NCBI GenBank assembly: GCA_028554755.1
Contig: JAPTOF010000001.1
Coordinates: forward strand, 5,314,501-5,378,500
Length of the DNA stretch: 64,000 nucleotides
DNA from: Cordia subcordata
Lineage: Eukaryota > Streptophyta > Magnoliopsida > Boraginales > Cordiaceae
Direction of reading: 5' to 3'
The notes under the pieces are model-generated. The model worked only from the letters and a program-made list of their open reading frames with translations. It made no database searches and had not been told where the DNA came from. The position numbers were made by a program, and so were the translations under genes. Below are positions 1 through 11,710 of the stretch, piece by piece. Position 1 is the first letter of the stretch; each line of letters opens with the position of its first letter.

Positions 1-2080
1 ATAATTGAATTGAATAGATTATTGGTTGAATGTTTGATGTGATGAGTTATGTTTTTGTAAAGTCTGTATCTTATTAAAGCTTGCAAAAAGATCGTATTGA
101 ATTCTCGTGATCTTAAGAGATGATGAAATCTAAAAGATGAATATTAAGGTGGCTTTATAAAGACAAGAGTAAATAGAGATATAAAGCCGAAGATGTGAAG
201 TCATAAGGGGTACCGGCTCGGTTTGTTCTTTCACTCTTATTTTTGTATATCCTTGAATTTACTTTTTAGAGCTCAAACAGTTCGTAATCTTACAAGGTAA
301 GTGTAAATAGAAATTTTGAAAGTTAATATTCTTTGTTTTATATTTTTTGTCATTTTTAAAAATAATTTTTTTATCTTTTTCCTTTTTCAATTCTTTTGTT
401 ATTCTTATTTCTTTGGTTTCAATTCATTTTGTCCTTTTAAAAAAATTGAAATAAAACTTTTTAGAAAGGATAACAAATATTGAAATAAAAAAAAGTATGG
501 AAAATGGCAAAATAATTGGAAAAAAAAACCATTATTCAAAGTTAGTGTTATGAGACAATACCTCTTTTTGTTGTGTGCGTGCGCGATAATAACCTATTTG
601 TTTTATGTGTGCACAGTAATAACTTACCACATTAACTAATGACACATCTACTTTCTTAAGCTTGAAATAGTGTTAATTTCTAAACATTGCTATTTTGGTA
701 TATATATAAGATTAAAAAGTTGGTCATTGGACTTATTAAGGGCCTATTTAGATTTTGTTTTTCTCCATGGAAAAGCACATTTTTTTTTGCAATAAATACT
801 TAAATTAGATTTTCAAAAAAAATGAAACTTAAAAAAAAAGTTCAATTTTAGATTTTTCCTCAAGTTAAAATTTTTAGCTTCTCAAAAAGATATTTTTTCA
901 AAAGTTAAAAGAAAAACGCTTTTAAAGAATTTATCGGAACGAGCCCTAACTCAAAAATCATATGGTATTTTCTATTGTTACAGTAACGCATAATATTTTT
1001 TTTTTGATTTGGCTTTTAAATATACTACGTTGGAATAATACAAAATTGACTCAACGTTTAAAAATTGAGAATCCATAAAACTCACCTTGAATGCTTAATT
1101 TGTATGTAGCTTATAACATGATTTTGTATGACCATTTAAGTTCTTTTCATTTAGCTTTTATGTTGTTTGAAATTGTATATGGTCTTTTAATATATTTTAT
1201 TTAATATTTTCATTCAACAATGTCTCATAATCTATACATCTTTACTTAATTTTTATTAGGAAACGTAATTGCATTTCATTTTTTCACACTGGAGGCAGTT
1301 ACCAATACATGTGTACTCTGTGTTAAATTAATTATTACAATCACCATTTATTTACTTTGAATTTGCATTGGAAAAGGTATTTCTTCCTTGAAATGATTGC
1401 ATTAATTTTACTTATATTTTAATATTTATGTTTTATGTATTATACATTCATAACTTAGAATGTTGATTTTCATTATTATTAATCTTCAATAGTTTGTACA
1501 TTGTATAATAGTAATAGGATAATCATAAGTTATTTTTCTTTATTTTTTAATATTTGATTATTTTTATAAAATAATGTAATCAGAAACTTATTATGACTTG
1601 CACGGGTGATACACTAGTTATAAGTATAAATAATGACTACCTGATTTTTAATTTAATTAGTCCAAAATAATTGATTCAAATAATCAGTTTTTTTTTTTTT
1701 TTCCGAGATAATAATTAGTTATATCTGCTGTATTGACCCCAAGGCCCAAAATACTTAGCAATTTGAGCTTTTTCCAGGACCACACAGTAGGAGCCCAAAA
1801 AAGAGCATCAAGGTCAGCCATGTTGGGCCGCATCCCCATAAGCTGTTTGATATACCATTCAAGTTATTTAAAAAATATTTTATTTATTTAATTTATTACC
1901 TGAGCAAACGTACAAAGCTGATCCTTCAAGGATTGCATAAAAATAAAAAATTCCTAGCTAGCGAGAAGCCCATCACATCTTTCTCTCGTTTTTTATTTAA
2001 TTATATTTCTTTTTGAGCTTATAATGTTTTTAAATTTAATAAACCAGCTAGTGTGAATTTGGTGCAAGATAGATAACATA
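1..2080. other. Intergenic AT-rich DNA without a recognisable gene
   Basis: The stretch is rich in A/T homopolymer runs and stop codons in all frames. I see no convincing coding exon and no RNA gene. The only structured item is a short MITE at 740-947, listed separately. Confidence 0.6.
740..947. mobile_element. Tourist-like MITE (PIF/Harbinger type), 208 bp
   Basis: The element starts GGGCCTATTTAGA and ends with the inverted counterpart ...CGGAACGAGCCC. It is flanked by TAA on both sides (737-739 and 948-950), the 3-bp target duplication typical of PIF/Harbinger MITEs. The interior is A/T-rich and has no ORF. The terminal repeats are imperfect, so this is an old copy. Confidence 0.55.
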
Positions 2081-4025
2081 AGCTTCAGCATGTACGAGAA
2101 CCATGTTATGTACATAGTATCAACCTCGCAAATTATATCATTGTCTTTCATAAGGTGTTCTTTCATTAAGTATTGTACTCTCTTATACATTAAAAAAAAG
2201 CATACAACTAACATGGGCTTCTCTCACTCCTCTAATTTCTCCTTCTTCGTTCTTCTCTTTCTTCACTCTCTCTTCTTCTTTTCTTTGCTTCATCGGTGAC
2301 ACAATTGATCATCTCATGCCGGATAAAGACCACTATAAAATTCATCGATAGTAATAATGTGCATTATGTCAAAGAAAACCTCATAAATATCAATCTACCA
2401 TTAAAGCTTGTTGTCCTTTTTCTCATGCCGACGAAGATTCCAGAACTATCGTGCCGCACTGCAACCACTAATCTCTTCCTCTCCTTGTCGCAATTCTAAT
2501 CATACCTCTTACGTGGTGTTTCGACATTCTAAAATCAATCTGCCATTAAAGTCCATTTTCACCTTCAAGTATGCATACATGCAGATGTGTTTGTGTATCT
2601 CTTTGTGTGAGAATAGTGAACAAATAGTTATGATATAATAAACAAATATTTGGTGTATATATGAAAGTCAGTAAACAAATAGTTATGTGGCAGTGAACAA
2701 ATAATTATGGTGTATTAAACAAATATTTGATGTATATATGAAAGTCAGTAAACAAATAGTTGTGTTGTAATAAACAAATAGTCAGTAAATAAATAGTTGT
2801 AGGATAGTAAATAAACAATCAGTGAATAAACAGTTGTGGAGCAGTTAAGGGCTCGTTTGGAAACGCTTACATTGAGCATTTCTTGTTCTCGTTGCTGTAA
2901 TTGCAAAAACCAACTCAAAAAATGTGTTTGTTAATGTTGCGTGTTTCCAAAAAAAAAAAAAGAAAACAAGAAACTACTTTCTGGTTACTCAAATAAACCA
3001 GAAAAAGTGGTTTTTCTCTTGTTGACAAAACGTGTTGTTGGAGTAGTGAGGCACCGCATTTTTTTTAATGAGGTTCTTTGCTCGAACCCTCTTAGCAACA
3101 ACAAATATCTGTCTTTTCTTATCTTTCTTTTCTTTTTAAAATGTTAAAGTACCCTTTGATATAATTTCTCAGCATTTACCTGAAACGTCTTCTTCTCTCC
3201 CAATATCAATCAGGTAAGGTATGTATACATGCTTGCAATCTTTTTGTTTTCCTTGTATCTTTTTCTTTTTTTTGTATTTGAGATTTTTCTCCAAATCGAC
3301 CTTCTCCAGATTTAAAATTTCTTCTTCGTTCTCCAGATTTACAATTTCTTCTTCGTCTTGGCTCGTCGAGCAGCTGTGTCATACATGTATATGAATTATT
3401 TTGTGGTAATTATGTAAACTTTTGAAATTTGGGGTTGATTTAGTGTTGCCATTTTTGGGATTTTTATTAAAAGGAATGAAATTTAGCCCTAACCTAGGCG
3501 AGTGGGAAATTGCTGGAGGCATTTGTGGGTGAAAAAGATGTTGTAGTTTTGAAAATTTTTTGTGGTTGAAGGGTCAGTTTTCTTGGTGGAATTTCAGAAG
3601 TTCTCTGAGGATGTTCTTCATTGGCTTTTGATGGTTTATTATGTGAAGCAAGATTGATGGTTTATTATGTGAATCAAAATGATCTTTGTATTAAAAAATG
3701 TTTAAAATTATATAAAATTTGATTTATGTTGTCTTACTAAAAGAAAAACAAGAGGCAAAAACAGTTTATAAACTATGGGCAACCAAACAAGTTTTTAGCC
3801 TTTGTTTACAAATTTTGGAATTTAACCAAACGCGTTTACCGTTTTTGTTTTCAATTGTTGTTACCAGTTTTCTGTTTGTGATTTTGGTTTCTGCTTATAA
3901 AATTTTTGACAGCGTTACCAAACGAGCCTTAAGAAACATTTGTTGTGCGTCAACAAATAATATGAGGAGCACAATGTTTAATGAAGGAGCCTTGTAAGGG
4001 ACAATAATATAAGGACCCGTATTGA
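2081..4025. repeat. Dispersed repeat with internal minisatellite, copy 1 (interrupted)
   Basis: About 240 bp (2610-2845) consists of degenerate roughly 22-bp units built around AACAAATAGTTGTGG with interspersed ATATTTGATGTATATATGA. The same units, with similar left flank (CAGATGTGTTTGTG) and right flank (TTTAATGAAGGAGCCTTGTAAGGG), recur about 50 kb away at 51700-52640. Here the unit is split by an inverted-repeat element at 2849-3929. The outer limits are approximate. Short ORFs in it look like chance ORFs. Confidence 0.55.
2849..3929. mobile_element. 1.08-kb non-autonomous TIR DNA transposon nested in a repeat
   Basis: The left terminus is GGGCTCGTTTGGAAACGCT. The right terminus, read in reverse complement, is AGGCTCGTTTGGTAACGCT, so the two form good terminal inverted repeats. 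TAA is duplicated at 2846-2848 and 3930-3932, which suggests the PIF/Harbinger superfamily. I see no transposase ORF, so the copy is non-autonomous. It lies inside the minisatellite repeat and breaks its homology to the copy near 52 kb, so it inserted after that repeat had spread. Superfamily is inferred from target duplication and TIR only. Confidence 0.6.
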
Positions 4026-5250
4026 CCCAATATAAAATAAAGTTTATAAAACACCAACCAAAATATCCAAATTTTAAAACACCAATGCCGAAATAGCTGA
4101 AATGAAAAAAATAAAAAAAAAATGGCCCATATAATTCGAAGGTTTATAAAGGTTTTCGGGGCTTAGTTGTTTCCAAGGTTTTTTCGGACATATTGCTGTT
4201 TAATTATTAAAGCAATTAAGTTGTTATTTGACGTGTATATTGAATGATCTTATTATCACTCTATCATTATTTCAATCTATTACATAAGTTATATATTCAA
4301 CAATTATATATATTATCATTTTACTTCTATTGATCTTTGTACTATATATAAGAAAATGCAATGTATAATAAGCATAGGCATGCAATTATATATACATATT
4401 CTTGTTTCTCGTGAACATAATAATATAAAAAGAAAAATAATTGTTCACTAGCTCGTTTTTCCAAAATTCTCACATATTGACAAAAATAACTCATTCACCG
4501 TATGTACAACACTGCAAATCCCGTGGTGTATTAACATATGCTAACTTACTTCAAAGATTCGACAATGTCGATGGTTGAAAACCATATATTATGACATTAA
4601 TTGCTTATTAACTCACTAGCTCGATATTAACTTGAGTGACGGAACTTTTTTAACCCGACACTATTCTGGTGTCCCAAGGTTTCTCGACTATTTATTTATT
4701 TTTTTTCACGTTACATTCAGATCCGGCAACAAATTGGATTCGAACAAAAAATTTACTGATAATTTTTTAATTACAGTAATTCACCAGCTAATGCTTTTAT
4801 TAGTGTCAGCATCACTAGGGATATTCATCCGGCCACACTGTCTAGCTCCGTTTTGGTTTGTGCAAGGGCATTGTTCTTTCCACTCTTATATTATTTCCGC
4901 TTTTGTCATGTACGAAACTTAGAATTTTCTTTAGTTTCTTCATCCCTCTCAAACTAATCATCGATAAATTTCACGCAAGAACTAAAGTAAGAGATATAAT
5001 TATTATATAAACAACACTAAGAGAATGTTTATGCATGTAAACTTTCATGCACAACCCAAAGTGAACACATCGAGGCTTAGTGAACTCTTGGAAGTCTCAC
5101 TACCAGCTGTGCTTAACATTTTACACCCTTATAATTAATGTCTTTTCTCCCACTTAATCCACAATCAAATCTCTGCAATTGTCTATTAATCATTCATTTA
5201 GGCAGCAAACTTTGATACCATTTGATCACTACTTAAAGAAAAAGAAAGAA
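4026..5250. other. Intergenic and presumed 5' flank of the membrane protein gene
   Basis: I see no coding exon here. The DNA is AT-rich with scattered short ORFs. The last few hundred bases should contain the promoter and 5' UTR of the gene starting at 5251, but no box is distinct enough to call. Confidence 0.5.
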
Positions 5251-7536
5251 ATGTCATCTCATGTGGGGGAAAAATCAGAAGATAATGAGGAGATTAAAGA
5301 AACCCCAGATGTTAATAATGTGGCGATGAAGATTGAGAGAGCCAGGGAGATTTATAAAGCATATGCAGCTGCTGAAGAGAAGCCAAACAAGATGGAAGCA
5401 TGGGTTTGGTGCTTGTATGGGCTGTGCTCATACTTCATTCATGCAGTTTTGATTCCTATTGTGTTTCCTCTCATTGTTAGCCAAACTGTGGGCATGCCAC
5501 CCGAACCTAAGCAAGGGTGGCTCAAAAGCTTCAAGAATTTGGACTGCACCCTCAAGGAAATGCAAGTGTAAGTTTTCTTAGAGGGCAAATTTGGAAAATG
5601 GTCCTTATTATTTATTGGAAGCGTTAATTCGGTCCTTATTGTTTTAAAAATGACTTGTTTGATACCTAATGCATTGGAAAAATGTTACTTTGGCCCTATT
5701 ATTTAAAAAGTGAGTGATTTGATCCCTAATATTTACAAAAAAGTGACTTAATTGACTTCCATTCTAGCCCTAATGATGAAAATTGACAATTTTAAAAAAT
5801 ATTAGGGACTAAATAAGTTGCTTTAAAACAGTAGGACATCAAATTGATTTTTTTTGCAAACATAGATAACCAAATAAGTTACTATTGAAGTAAAAGTGAT
5901 TGATCTGGCACTTTTGTAAACAATAAATTAAGATTACTGGTAGAATTCTCCCTTTTTAATTTACTTTGATATTGATATTTCAAGAATGATAATGTATAGT
6001 ATTACTTTTTAAGGATTGTCAAAAGATCAGTTTTGTCCTATTGTTTATTTGATTCAAGACAGCCTTATTTCACTTTAATCAATTTTTACAAATATAATGA
6101 ACTTGCCACAGGTGTTGCTTCTGTTATTTTGTTCCTTAGAAACTTGCCATACTTGTGTACAAAAAATTCTAAGATCAATTCTTATCAGTTCTCTGACAGG
6201 AGCTTAGCCTTTGTGCATGATTGTTTCCAGGTACCAGAGCCTGACATATGAGTCAATAAAGATTAACGGCACAGACTTCTCCCCATTACAATGGACATCG
6301 ATTTCTTGGGCCATAGGACTACTTCTCGTGGCGCCGTTACTCGGCTTTGTTTCAATCCCCCTAGACTATGGCTCGAACCAACAACTTATCGCCGGAGCAG
6401 CCACGGCAGCCGGAGCTCTCTTCTGTCTTCCGGCAGGATTTTTCCACACCAGATGGATATTTCCTCTATACATTGCTGCTATAGTTGCAGCCTACACAAT
6501 CAGCACCGCTTTCCACACCCGCCACTTCGTCCTCATGGCTCGTGCGATCAACAAAAGTAGTCAATTGCCCAACAGAAGAGCCGCCGCGGCCGGGCTGTTT
6601 TCGCTCTGCAGCACGGCCGCCGGCTGCTTGGGTTCTGCAGTGATCTCTGCTTTCACATATCACATGCTGGGAAAGCCTGATAATTTCACCAGCTTATGGG
6701 TTGTTTCCATCTTCAGTGGCCTCATATGGTTTGTTGGTATGGTTCATATCTTCTCAACAAACAGACCTGGAGCAAATGCAATTTCATCATCAAATCCTAC
6801 ACCGAAAACTGATCATTTGGTGTCCATTTTTAAGCACCCTCATGCAGCAGGAAGCTTATCAGGAGTGTTCCTTTCATCATTCACAACAATGTGTATATTC
6901 ACTGGAGGGTTGCTTTATGCAATAGGAGACCTTTGTCTTGAAAATAAAACTATACTACACCTATTGCTAACATACTTCATGGTCCCTTTGTTGTCTCTTC
7001 CACTAGCACATCCATTTCAGCAACTGATAAGAGCAGATGCCATAAAAATGCAGATTCTGGGATTTCTGTTATCAACAATTACTTCAGGGTTCGGCTTCTA
7101 TTATCGCCACGAAAATTGGCAAAAACACCATCTTCTGATTCTTGCTGCAATCCAAAGCACTGGAGCAGGTCTGTTGCATGCTTTTTCCAGGGTCCTGCTG
7201 TTGGATTGTTCACCAGCAGGAAAAGAAGGCGCATTTTCGGTTTGGTTCTCGTGGATGAGAGGCCTAGGCGCCTGTGCAGGCTTTGCGTTTGCATCGGCTT
7301 CCCCTGGAAACATCTCCAGGATCTTTGGGGTTGCATTTTGTGCTGCAGCAGCTGGGAAAATTATTCTGATCTTTGGGTTCATTAGTAACTTTAGAGGAGG
7401 AGCCAAGGCTGCTGGAGAGGTAAGAGATCATAGTGAGAATTATGGGTCACCAGTTAGTGGTTTGGATCAAGGTGGTGCTGATGGGAGGGGAACAGTACTT
7501 GAAGTGGCACCACCTGAAACAAAGATGGAAGTATAG
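5251..7536 (+). CDS. Multi-pass membrane protein, MFS/Atg22-like, two exons
   Basis: Exons are 5251-5567 and 6231-7536, joined by a 663-bp intron with GTAAGT donor and TTTCCAG acceptor. The joined frame is 540 residues. The N-terminal 50 residues are hydrophilic and Glu/Lys-rich. A first membrane segment at about residues 51-78 (EAWVWCLYGLCSYF...) has the look of Atg22-like or MFS transporters, and about ten more hydrophobic stretches follow in exon 2. The C-terminal 40 residues are polar. I chose the ATG at 5251 because the frame further upstream has no ATG. The exon junction restores MQVYQSLTYES. The family has relatives across plants, but I do not recall a characterised substrate. A transporter role is inferred from topology only. 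Confidence 0.8.
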
Positions 7537-8021
7537 ACTATTTTCTGGGCCGTTCTCCGAAACAATCATTTTATTTTTTCCTCTCCTTGATCGTTCAAAA
7601 CGAACAAATTAAAATCTCTTGGTCCATTTGAAGCAATTGGCCTGTTTTCTTTATGTTCAAGACCAAGAATGAATGATCTCTATACAAGTTATTATTGGAG
7701 TAGGATCCACCAACCGAAATTGCTTTTTGTGTTGTGAATTTGGTGTGGGGTTGAAATTTTTACAAGTTTTACAAGTTTCTGTCAATTTGAACTTTATACA
7801 GAAAGTACTAAACTTTTGTATTTTTATTACATTAACACTTCATATTTGGATGATCAATTTAATGTACAAATACACTACCCTGTCAATCTCAATCAGTTGT
7901 GCATAAGAGATTTTATTCTTTCCCTGTTCTATTTCTTGCAGAACTTTATATTACAGTATGTCTCAACGAAAGAAAATCACAAGAAATATATCGCACGATA
8001 AATCAAAAATACTGCCTAAAA
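7537..8021. other. 3' flank of the membrane protein gene
   Basis: This is presumed 3' UTR and intergenic spacer. I see no gene in it. Confidence 0.5.
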
Positions 8022-8535
8022 TTTAAAGAGAACACACAATTAATGCTCATATACGCTCACTAGTGCCTCAAATAGAACTTGGAAGTACACACACATTATT
8101 TCTAACATTATTTTTAATTTTGAAAACTTAATTTTCAATTATTAATATGGTGAGATAAAATTTATTAGTAAATCCTTAAAGATTTATAATTGGATTCATT
8201 ATTTGCTATGAGAGTCAAACAACTCATACAAAAATATGAGATACAGAAATACTAGATTTTCCATAAAGCTAGTTGTTGCATTATGTTCTTAGTGTTGAAA
8301 AAATTAAGAATAACAATCGTCTTAATAGACTAAAAATCACTTTGTTCAGCTTATAACTGTTACGTCTAGCTGGCTCCAAACAAAGTTGGGAGTTTGACTA
8401 GAATTTTGCCCGGAGGACACGCCAAGAAATTCAACAAGGACAGCAAGTTTTAAAAAAAAAATAGAAAGAAAGAAAAGAAAAGAAAAGAAAAAAACCACCC
8501 TTTGGTCCAATTGGGAGAAATATTTTCCATGCAAC

Positions 8536-8543
8536 TATAAATA
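8536..8543 (+). promoter_or_regulatory. TATA box candidate for the S-protein homologue gene
   Basis: TATAAATA lies in a context kept in both duplicate copies (GCAACTATAAATACCCAA). It is 529 bp upstream of the ATG at 9072. That implies a long leader or a leader intron, because even without the SINE insertion the distance exceeds 400 bp. Confidence 0.45.
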
Positions 8544-8668
8544 CCCAACACTAATTAGTAGAGCCTTCCATCGTCTAATGCAATAGCATTTGTCTCCTCA
8601 TTTGTCTTAAATAATTACGAGGATTTCCTATTTCTGAGTTCCATTTCTTTTTGGTCGAAAGACATTGT

Positions 8669-8772
8669 TTCTTTTTTATAGTTGGTAACCACCATTCCCA
8701 CGGGATTTGAATCAACATCTCATAATTGAGAAGGTAATTTTAATCACTTGAGCTACCCCTTAATCCCATGAA
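8669..8772 (-). mobile_element. tRNA-derived SINE, 104 bp
   Basis: The segment is absent from the matching place in copy B (around 16797) and is flanked by a 7-bp duplication ACATTGT at 8662-8668 and 8773-8779. On the minus strand it has an A-box-like TAGCTCAAGTGATT, then a B-box-like GATTCAAATCC about 35 bases on, and an A-rich tail (TAAAAAAGAAA) at its 3' end. These are the marks of an RNA polymerase III-transcribed SINE. It inserted after the block was duplicated. It is short, so the body beyond the promoter is minimal. Confidence 0.65.
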
Positions 8773-9071
8773 ACATTGTATTTCATTAAAAAGAAATCAA
8801 AAGAACGTACAGGTTAATCTACACTAGCTGGGCAAAATCGAAAGAAAAAATCTTTTGAAGGGGATTTTAAAAAAAAAAAAAAAAAAAAAACGTTTGTTAT
8901 ACCATCAAGAATGAATCTTTGAATGTGAGCATGCATTCCATGTTTCTATCTTATGCATGTGAATTTGATCTTTTCTTTTTCTTTCTTTTTTTTTTCCTGT
9001 CTTAATACAAGATTTTCATGATCTTGCTTGTGTTATCTTAGGAGGGAATAGAAGAAACAAGAGAGACAAAG

Positions 9072-9557
9072 ATGGGCGTTGCCACCGTCATCATCTTGTT
9101 GCATGCTTCTTTAAAGATCGTCGCAGCATTGATCTTTGTCGTCATTCCGACAAACACCGGGGCGGTGGCCGTGGCACGCAGCCCTCCGATAAAGGAAAGA
9201 ATAATAATGATAACCAACAACAGCACCAGATATCTTAGCGTCAGGTGCTTCTCATTCTACAAAGACGGGCCAATTCAGCATTTGAAATCAATGGATTCCT
9301 ATCGCTTCAAATTTCCAGAACCGGAATGGTTCCGTTCATCAAAAACGTTCAACTGCTCAACAAACATTGGTACCTTTGTGGTCTACAGATATGACCATCA
9401 ATGCGCCAATTACAGCAACAAATGCGAGTGGAAGTTCGACAACTACAGAACATACCAATACCTGCCAGTAAATCGCACTTGGCTGAGTGTTGAGTACAAT
9501 CCAAACTATGAATCACAAGTAAGAGGAGGGGTGTTAAAAGGGTACTATGTTAACTAA
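9072..9557 (+). CDS. S-protein homologue (plant self-incompatibility S1 family), secreted
   Basis: A single exon encodes 161 residues. Residues 1-35 form a hydrophobic signal peptide, so the product should be secreted. The mature part fits the S1 family: ITNN near the start, RCFSF, a YRFKF strand, FNCSTNIGTF and four cysteines at 59, 95, 111 and 118, as expected for two disulphides. Possible N-glycosylation sites are at 49, 50, 94, 113 and 134. Poppy S-proteins are pollen-recognition ligands; most homologues in other plants have no known role, and I infer none here. The ATG follows GACAAAG and is shared with the broken copy at 17068. The frame is intact, but I cannot judge expression. Confidence 0.8.
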   Translation: MGVATVIILLHASLKIVAALIFVVIPTNTGAVAVARSPPIKERIIMITNNSTRYLSVRCFSFYKDGPIQHLKSMDSYRFKFPEPEWFRSSKTFNCSTNIGTFVVYRYDHQCANYSNKCEWKFDNYRTYQYLPVNRTWLSVEYNPNYESQVRGGVLKGYYVN

Positions 9558-10226
9558 GGAAAATCTTTCCAATTGGCAACTTCCCAAGAGCACTGATGGG
9601 CCCCGCTTGTTCTTTTTGGCTTTTGTGGCTTGGGTGATGCGGGGCAATGCCGGTTTGAATAGTTTCCCATTAACTAAACATTCCAACCAGTCTACTCATA
9701 CTGCAGTTGAATATGCTTCTGTCGTGCAAAGCCTGGGCTTTTTTTTTTTTAGAAATTGTATCTTCTTGTAACATTATAATGTTCAATAAGTCGCAAATCC
9801 ATAGTCTGATTTCTTTCACCTGAGTAACTTTAGGATTGAAAGTTTTTCGATGCTTTTGAAACAATACACCACCGGCCCCAATTCCCAACAGTTGCAAAAA
9901 GGAGAAATAGCAAAGGATAACACCAGAAAAATGGACCATGAGAGACAAACATGGAATGAACCAAAAAATATAAGTTGGTTTCCAAAATAGACAGCTTGAA
10001 ACACCTTTTTATGGTGGCCTAACACAAGGTTGGAACAAACAAATTCAAACCATTTGTGAGAATAGTATCTAACGCAACTTGCTGAACTTTCAATTAAGGG
10101 TACATTATCCTACAACAGGATCTAATTATGCAAATTTTTGTTACGTAGAGGGTAAAATAACAAAATACTAGAAAAAGGAAAAATATATATTTCAAGGAAG
10201 AAGTAGCTACAGCAATAGAAAATACT

Positions 10227-10324
10227 TTAACCCTGGACGTTAAGCTTCTTCATCACTTTGGCATAAGCCACAGGGACAGTATGAAGCCGTCTCAGTTTGC
10301 CCTTGGCCTTCTCATCAGACTGCA
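10227..10324 (-). pseudogene. Duplicated fragment of the last bL35m exon
   Basis: Read on the minus strand after a CTGCAG acceptor-like site, this gives SDEKAKGKLRRLHTVPVAYA then KVMKKLNVQG and a TAA stop. It matches the last exon of the functional bL35m gene (18136-18225) except for one extra codon and several substitutions. No other bL35m exon lies nearby on this side, so it cannot make a protein of its own. It is the left-hand relic of the segmental duplication. Confidence 0.85.
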
Positions 10325-10380
10325 GTAAGCAAGCGCTTTTCATTAGTTGAAGAGAGCTATACTCATCATTACAGTATTGA

Positions 10381-11146
10381 AGTGTCAGTGCGTGGTGCAG
10401 CAGAATGATCTAGTTGTTGAAGCAATATCATGCAGTGAGAAAAATTGGATAATGAGATACCAACATTTTACGTGAAAACTTCCAAATAAATTGAGGAAAA
10501 ATCACAAGCAAGAAAGAAGAATTTCATTAGTTACAACCTTCTTTAAAAAAACTACCTATATCTTATAACAGAAGAAACTAACTCTCACACAAATATAACG
10601 AACAAGTTTTCAAAAACTTGGTGTGCTTCAAAGACAAGTTTTAATTTGCTAAGTGTATGAATAATTACAATGCAATGAAATGTGTCCGCAAAGTACCTAA
10701 TTAATTAAGTGATTGCTGAGAGATGGACTATGAAATTGATTTTGTGAATTAAAACTAATTGAAATTAAAATAAAATTAAAACTCATTAAAAATGAAAAGT
10801 AAAACTAAGATGTGAAAACTCCTTGGAATACGTTTAGAGAACGGATTCCTATGTAAAATTTAGATTTTAGACTTAAACTAAGGAGTCTCCATTTTGATGT
10901 GAAATTGAACTACAAATCTAATTAATTGATCACTTAAAATTAATTAACTAATAAATTAATCCTAACTTAAAGGTACAACTTTTTCCCTAAGTCCTTTTAT
11001 CTAGCTAGCTGGAGTATAGATTTATCCTAAATTCCTAGGCGAATTATTAAGAAATTATGACATATTACCCCTATACTTTACCCTTTGAGCACAGTACCCT
11101 TGTAATATCAAAGCTAAAAGCTTTTAAAGTGTGTAGGACACCCCTC
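10381..11146. other. Intergenic DNA between duplicate copy A and the LTR element
   Basis: The stretch is AT-rich with no ORF of note and no RNA gene seen. Confidence 0.5.
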
Positions 11147-11710
11147 TGTCACGTCCTTAGCTTAACCTAAGCACTGCGTGTGGTACTTAGACACTTTTCT
11201 ATAGCAAAAGTGGTTAAGTCAGCCTGAAAATCACGAACAAAAGATTTCGCAAAGCAAATAATAAAGCAGCAGAAGTAAAGAGTTGAGAGAATAAGACTTT
11301 TGTATTGCTCTCAAGCTTTTCTCTGTGTCTTACAAATGAAAATTCTAGGCTATTTATACATGCTTGTAATATAATGAATAGCTAAGATCATTTCAATCTA
11401 ATGGCTAATATGTGCTTCTAGAAGATTCTACCCTAATCATGGGATATTTACAACCAATCTCAAACCATAATCCCTCAATCAAAGGGGATTTGGTATTATC
11501 CTTATCTAGTATATCTTCTAGATCCTTCTTGGAGAGAAGTGCCATGCGTGCATCCTTTCAAGCTTTATCATCCTTGCCACATGGTTGCTCGCATGGCGTC
11601 TACATCATCGAGGTTGCCCTAGCATTAGAAAGTGTCACATGTGCTTCCGTATAAGCCTTGGTCTTGTCATCTTGCTGCCCATGTGGCGTTTCCATCGGCA
11701 GGGTGTGACA
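11147..11710 (-). repeat. LTR, 3' end of the element in its own orientation
   Basis: This is the 564-bp long terminal repeat, with TG...CA ends extended to TGTCAC/GTGACA inverted repeats. It is the same length as the partner at 14132-14695. The chromodomain reading frame runs into it and stops at 11600. Confidence 0.9.

Larger units (their letters stand above)
8022..10380. repeat. Segmental duplication, copy A
   Basis: This block matches 16193-18290 in order and orientation. Shared landmarks are CTCATATACGCTCAC near the left edge, ACTATAAATACCCAA, the S-protein homologue reading frame, the stretch around CATAAGCCACAGGGACAG and the right-edge stretch ATTAGTTGAAGAGAGCTATA. Copy A carries the intact S-protein homologue and a private SINE insertion. 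The edges are estimated by eye. Confidence 0.8.

Noticed and set aside
4640..4810. GGATTCGAAC stretch suggesting a tRNA-like or SINE promoter
   Set aside because: A-box spacing and orientation do not fit, there is no target duplication, and no tRNA cloverleaf can be drawn.
7079..7406. Minus-strand and alternate-frame ORFs within the membrane protein gene
   Set aside because: These are shadows of the coding exon 6231-7536.
9547..9948. Short ORFs downstream of the intact S-protein homologue
   Set aside because: The matching region in copy B shows no conserved reading frame, so coding is unlikely.
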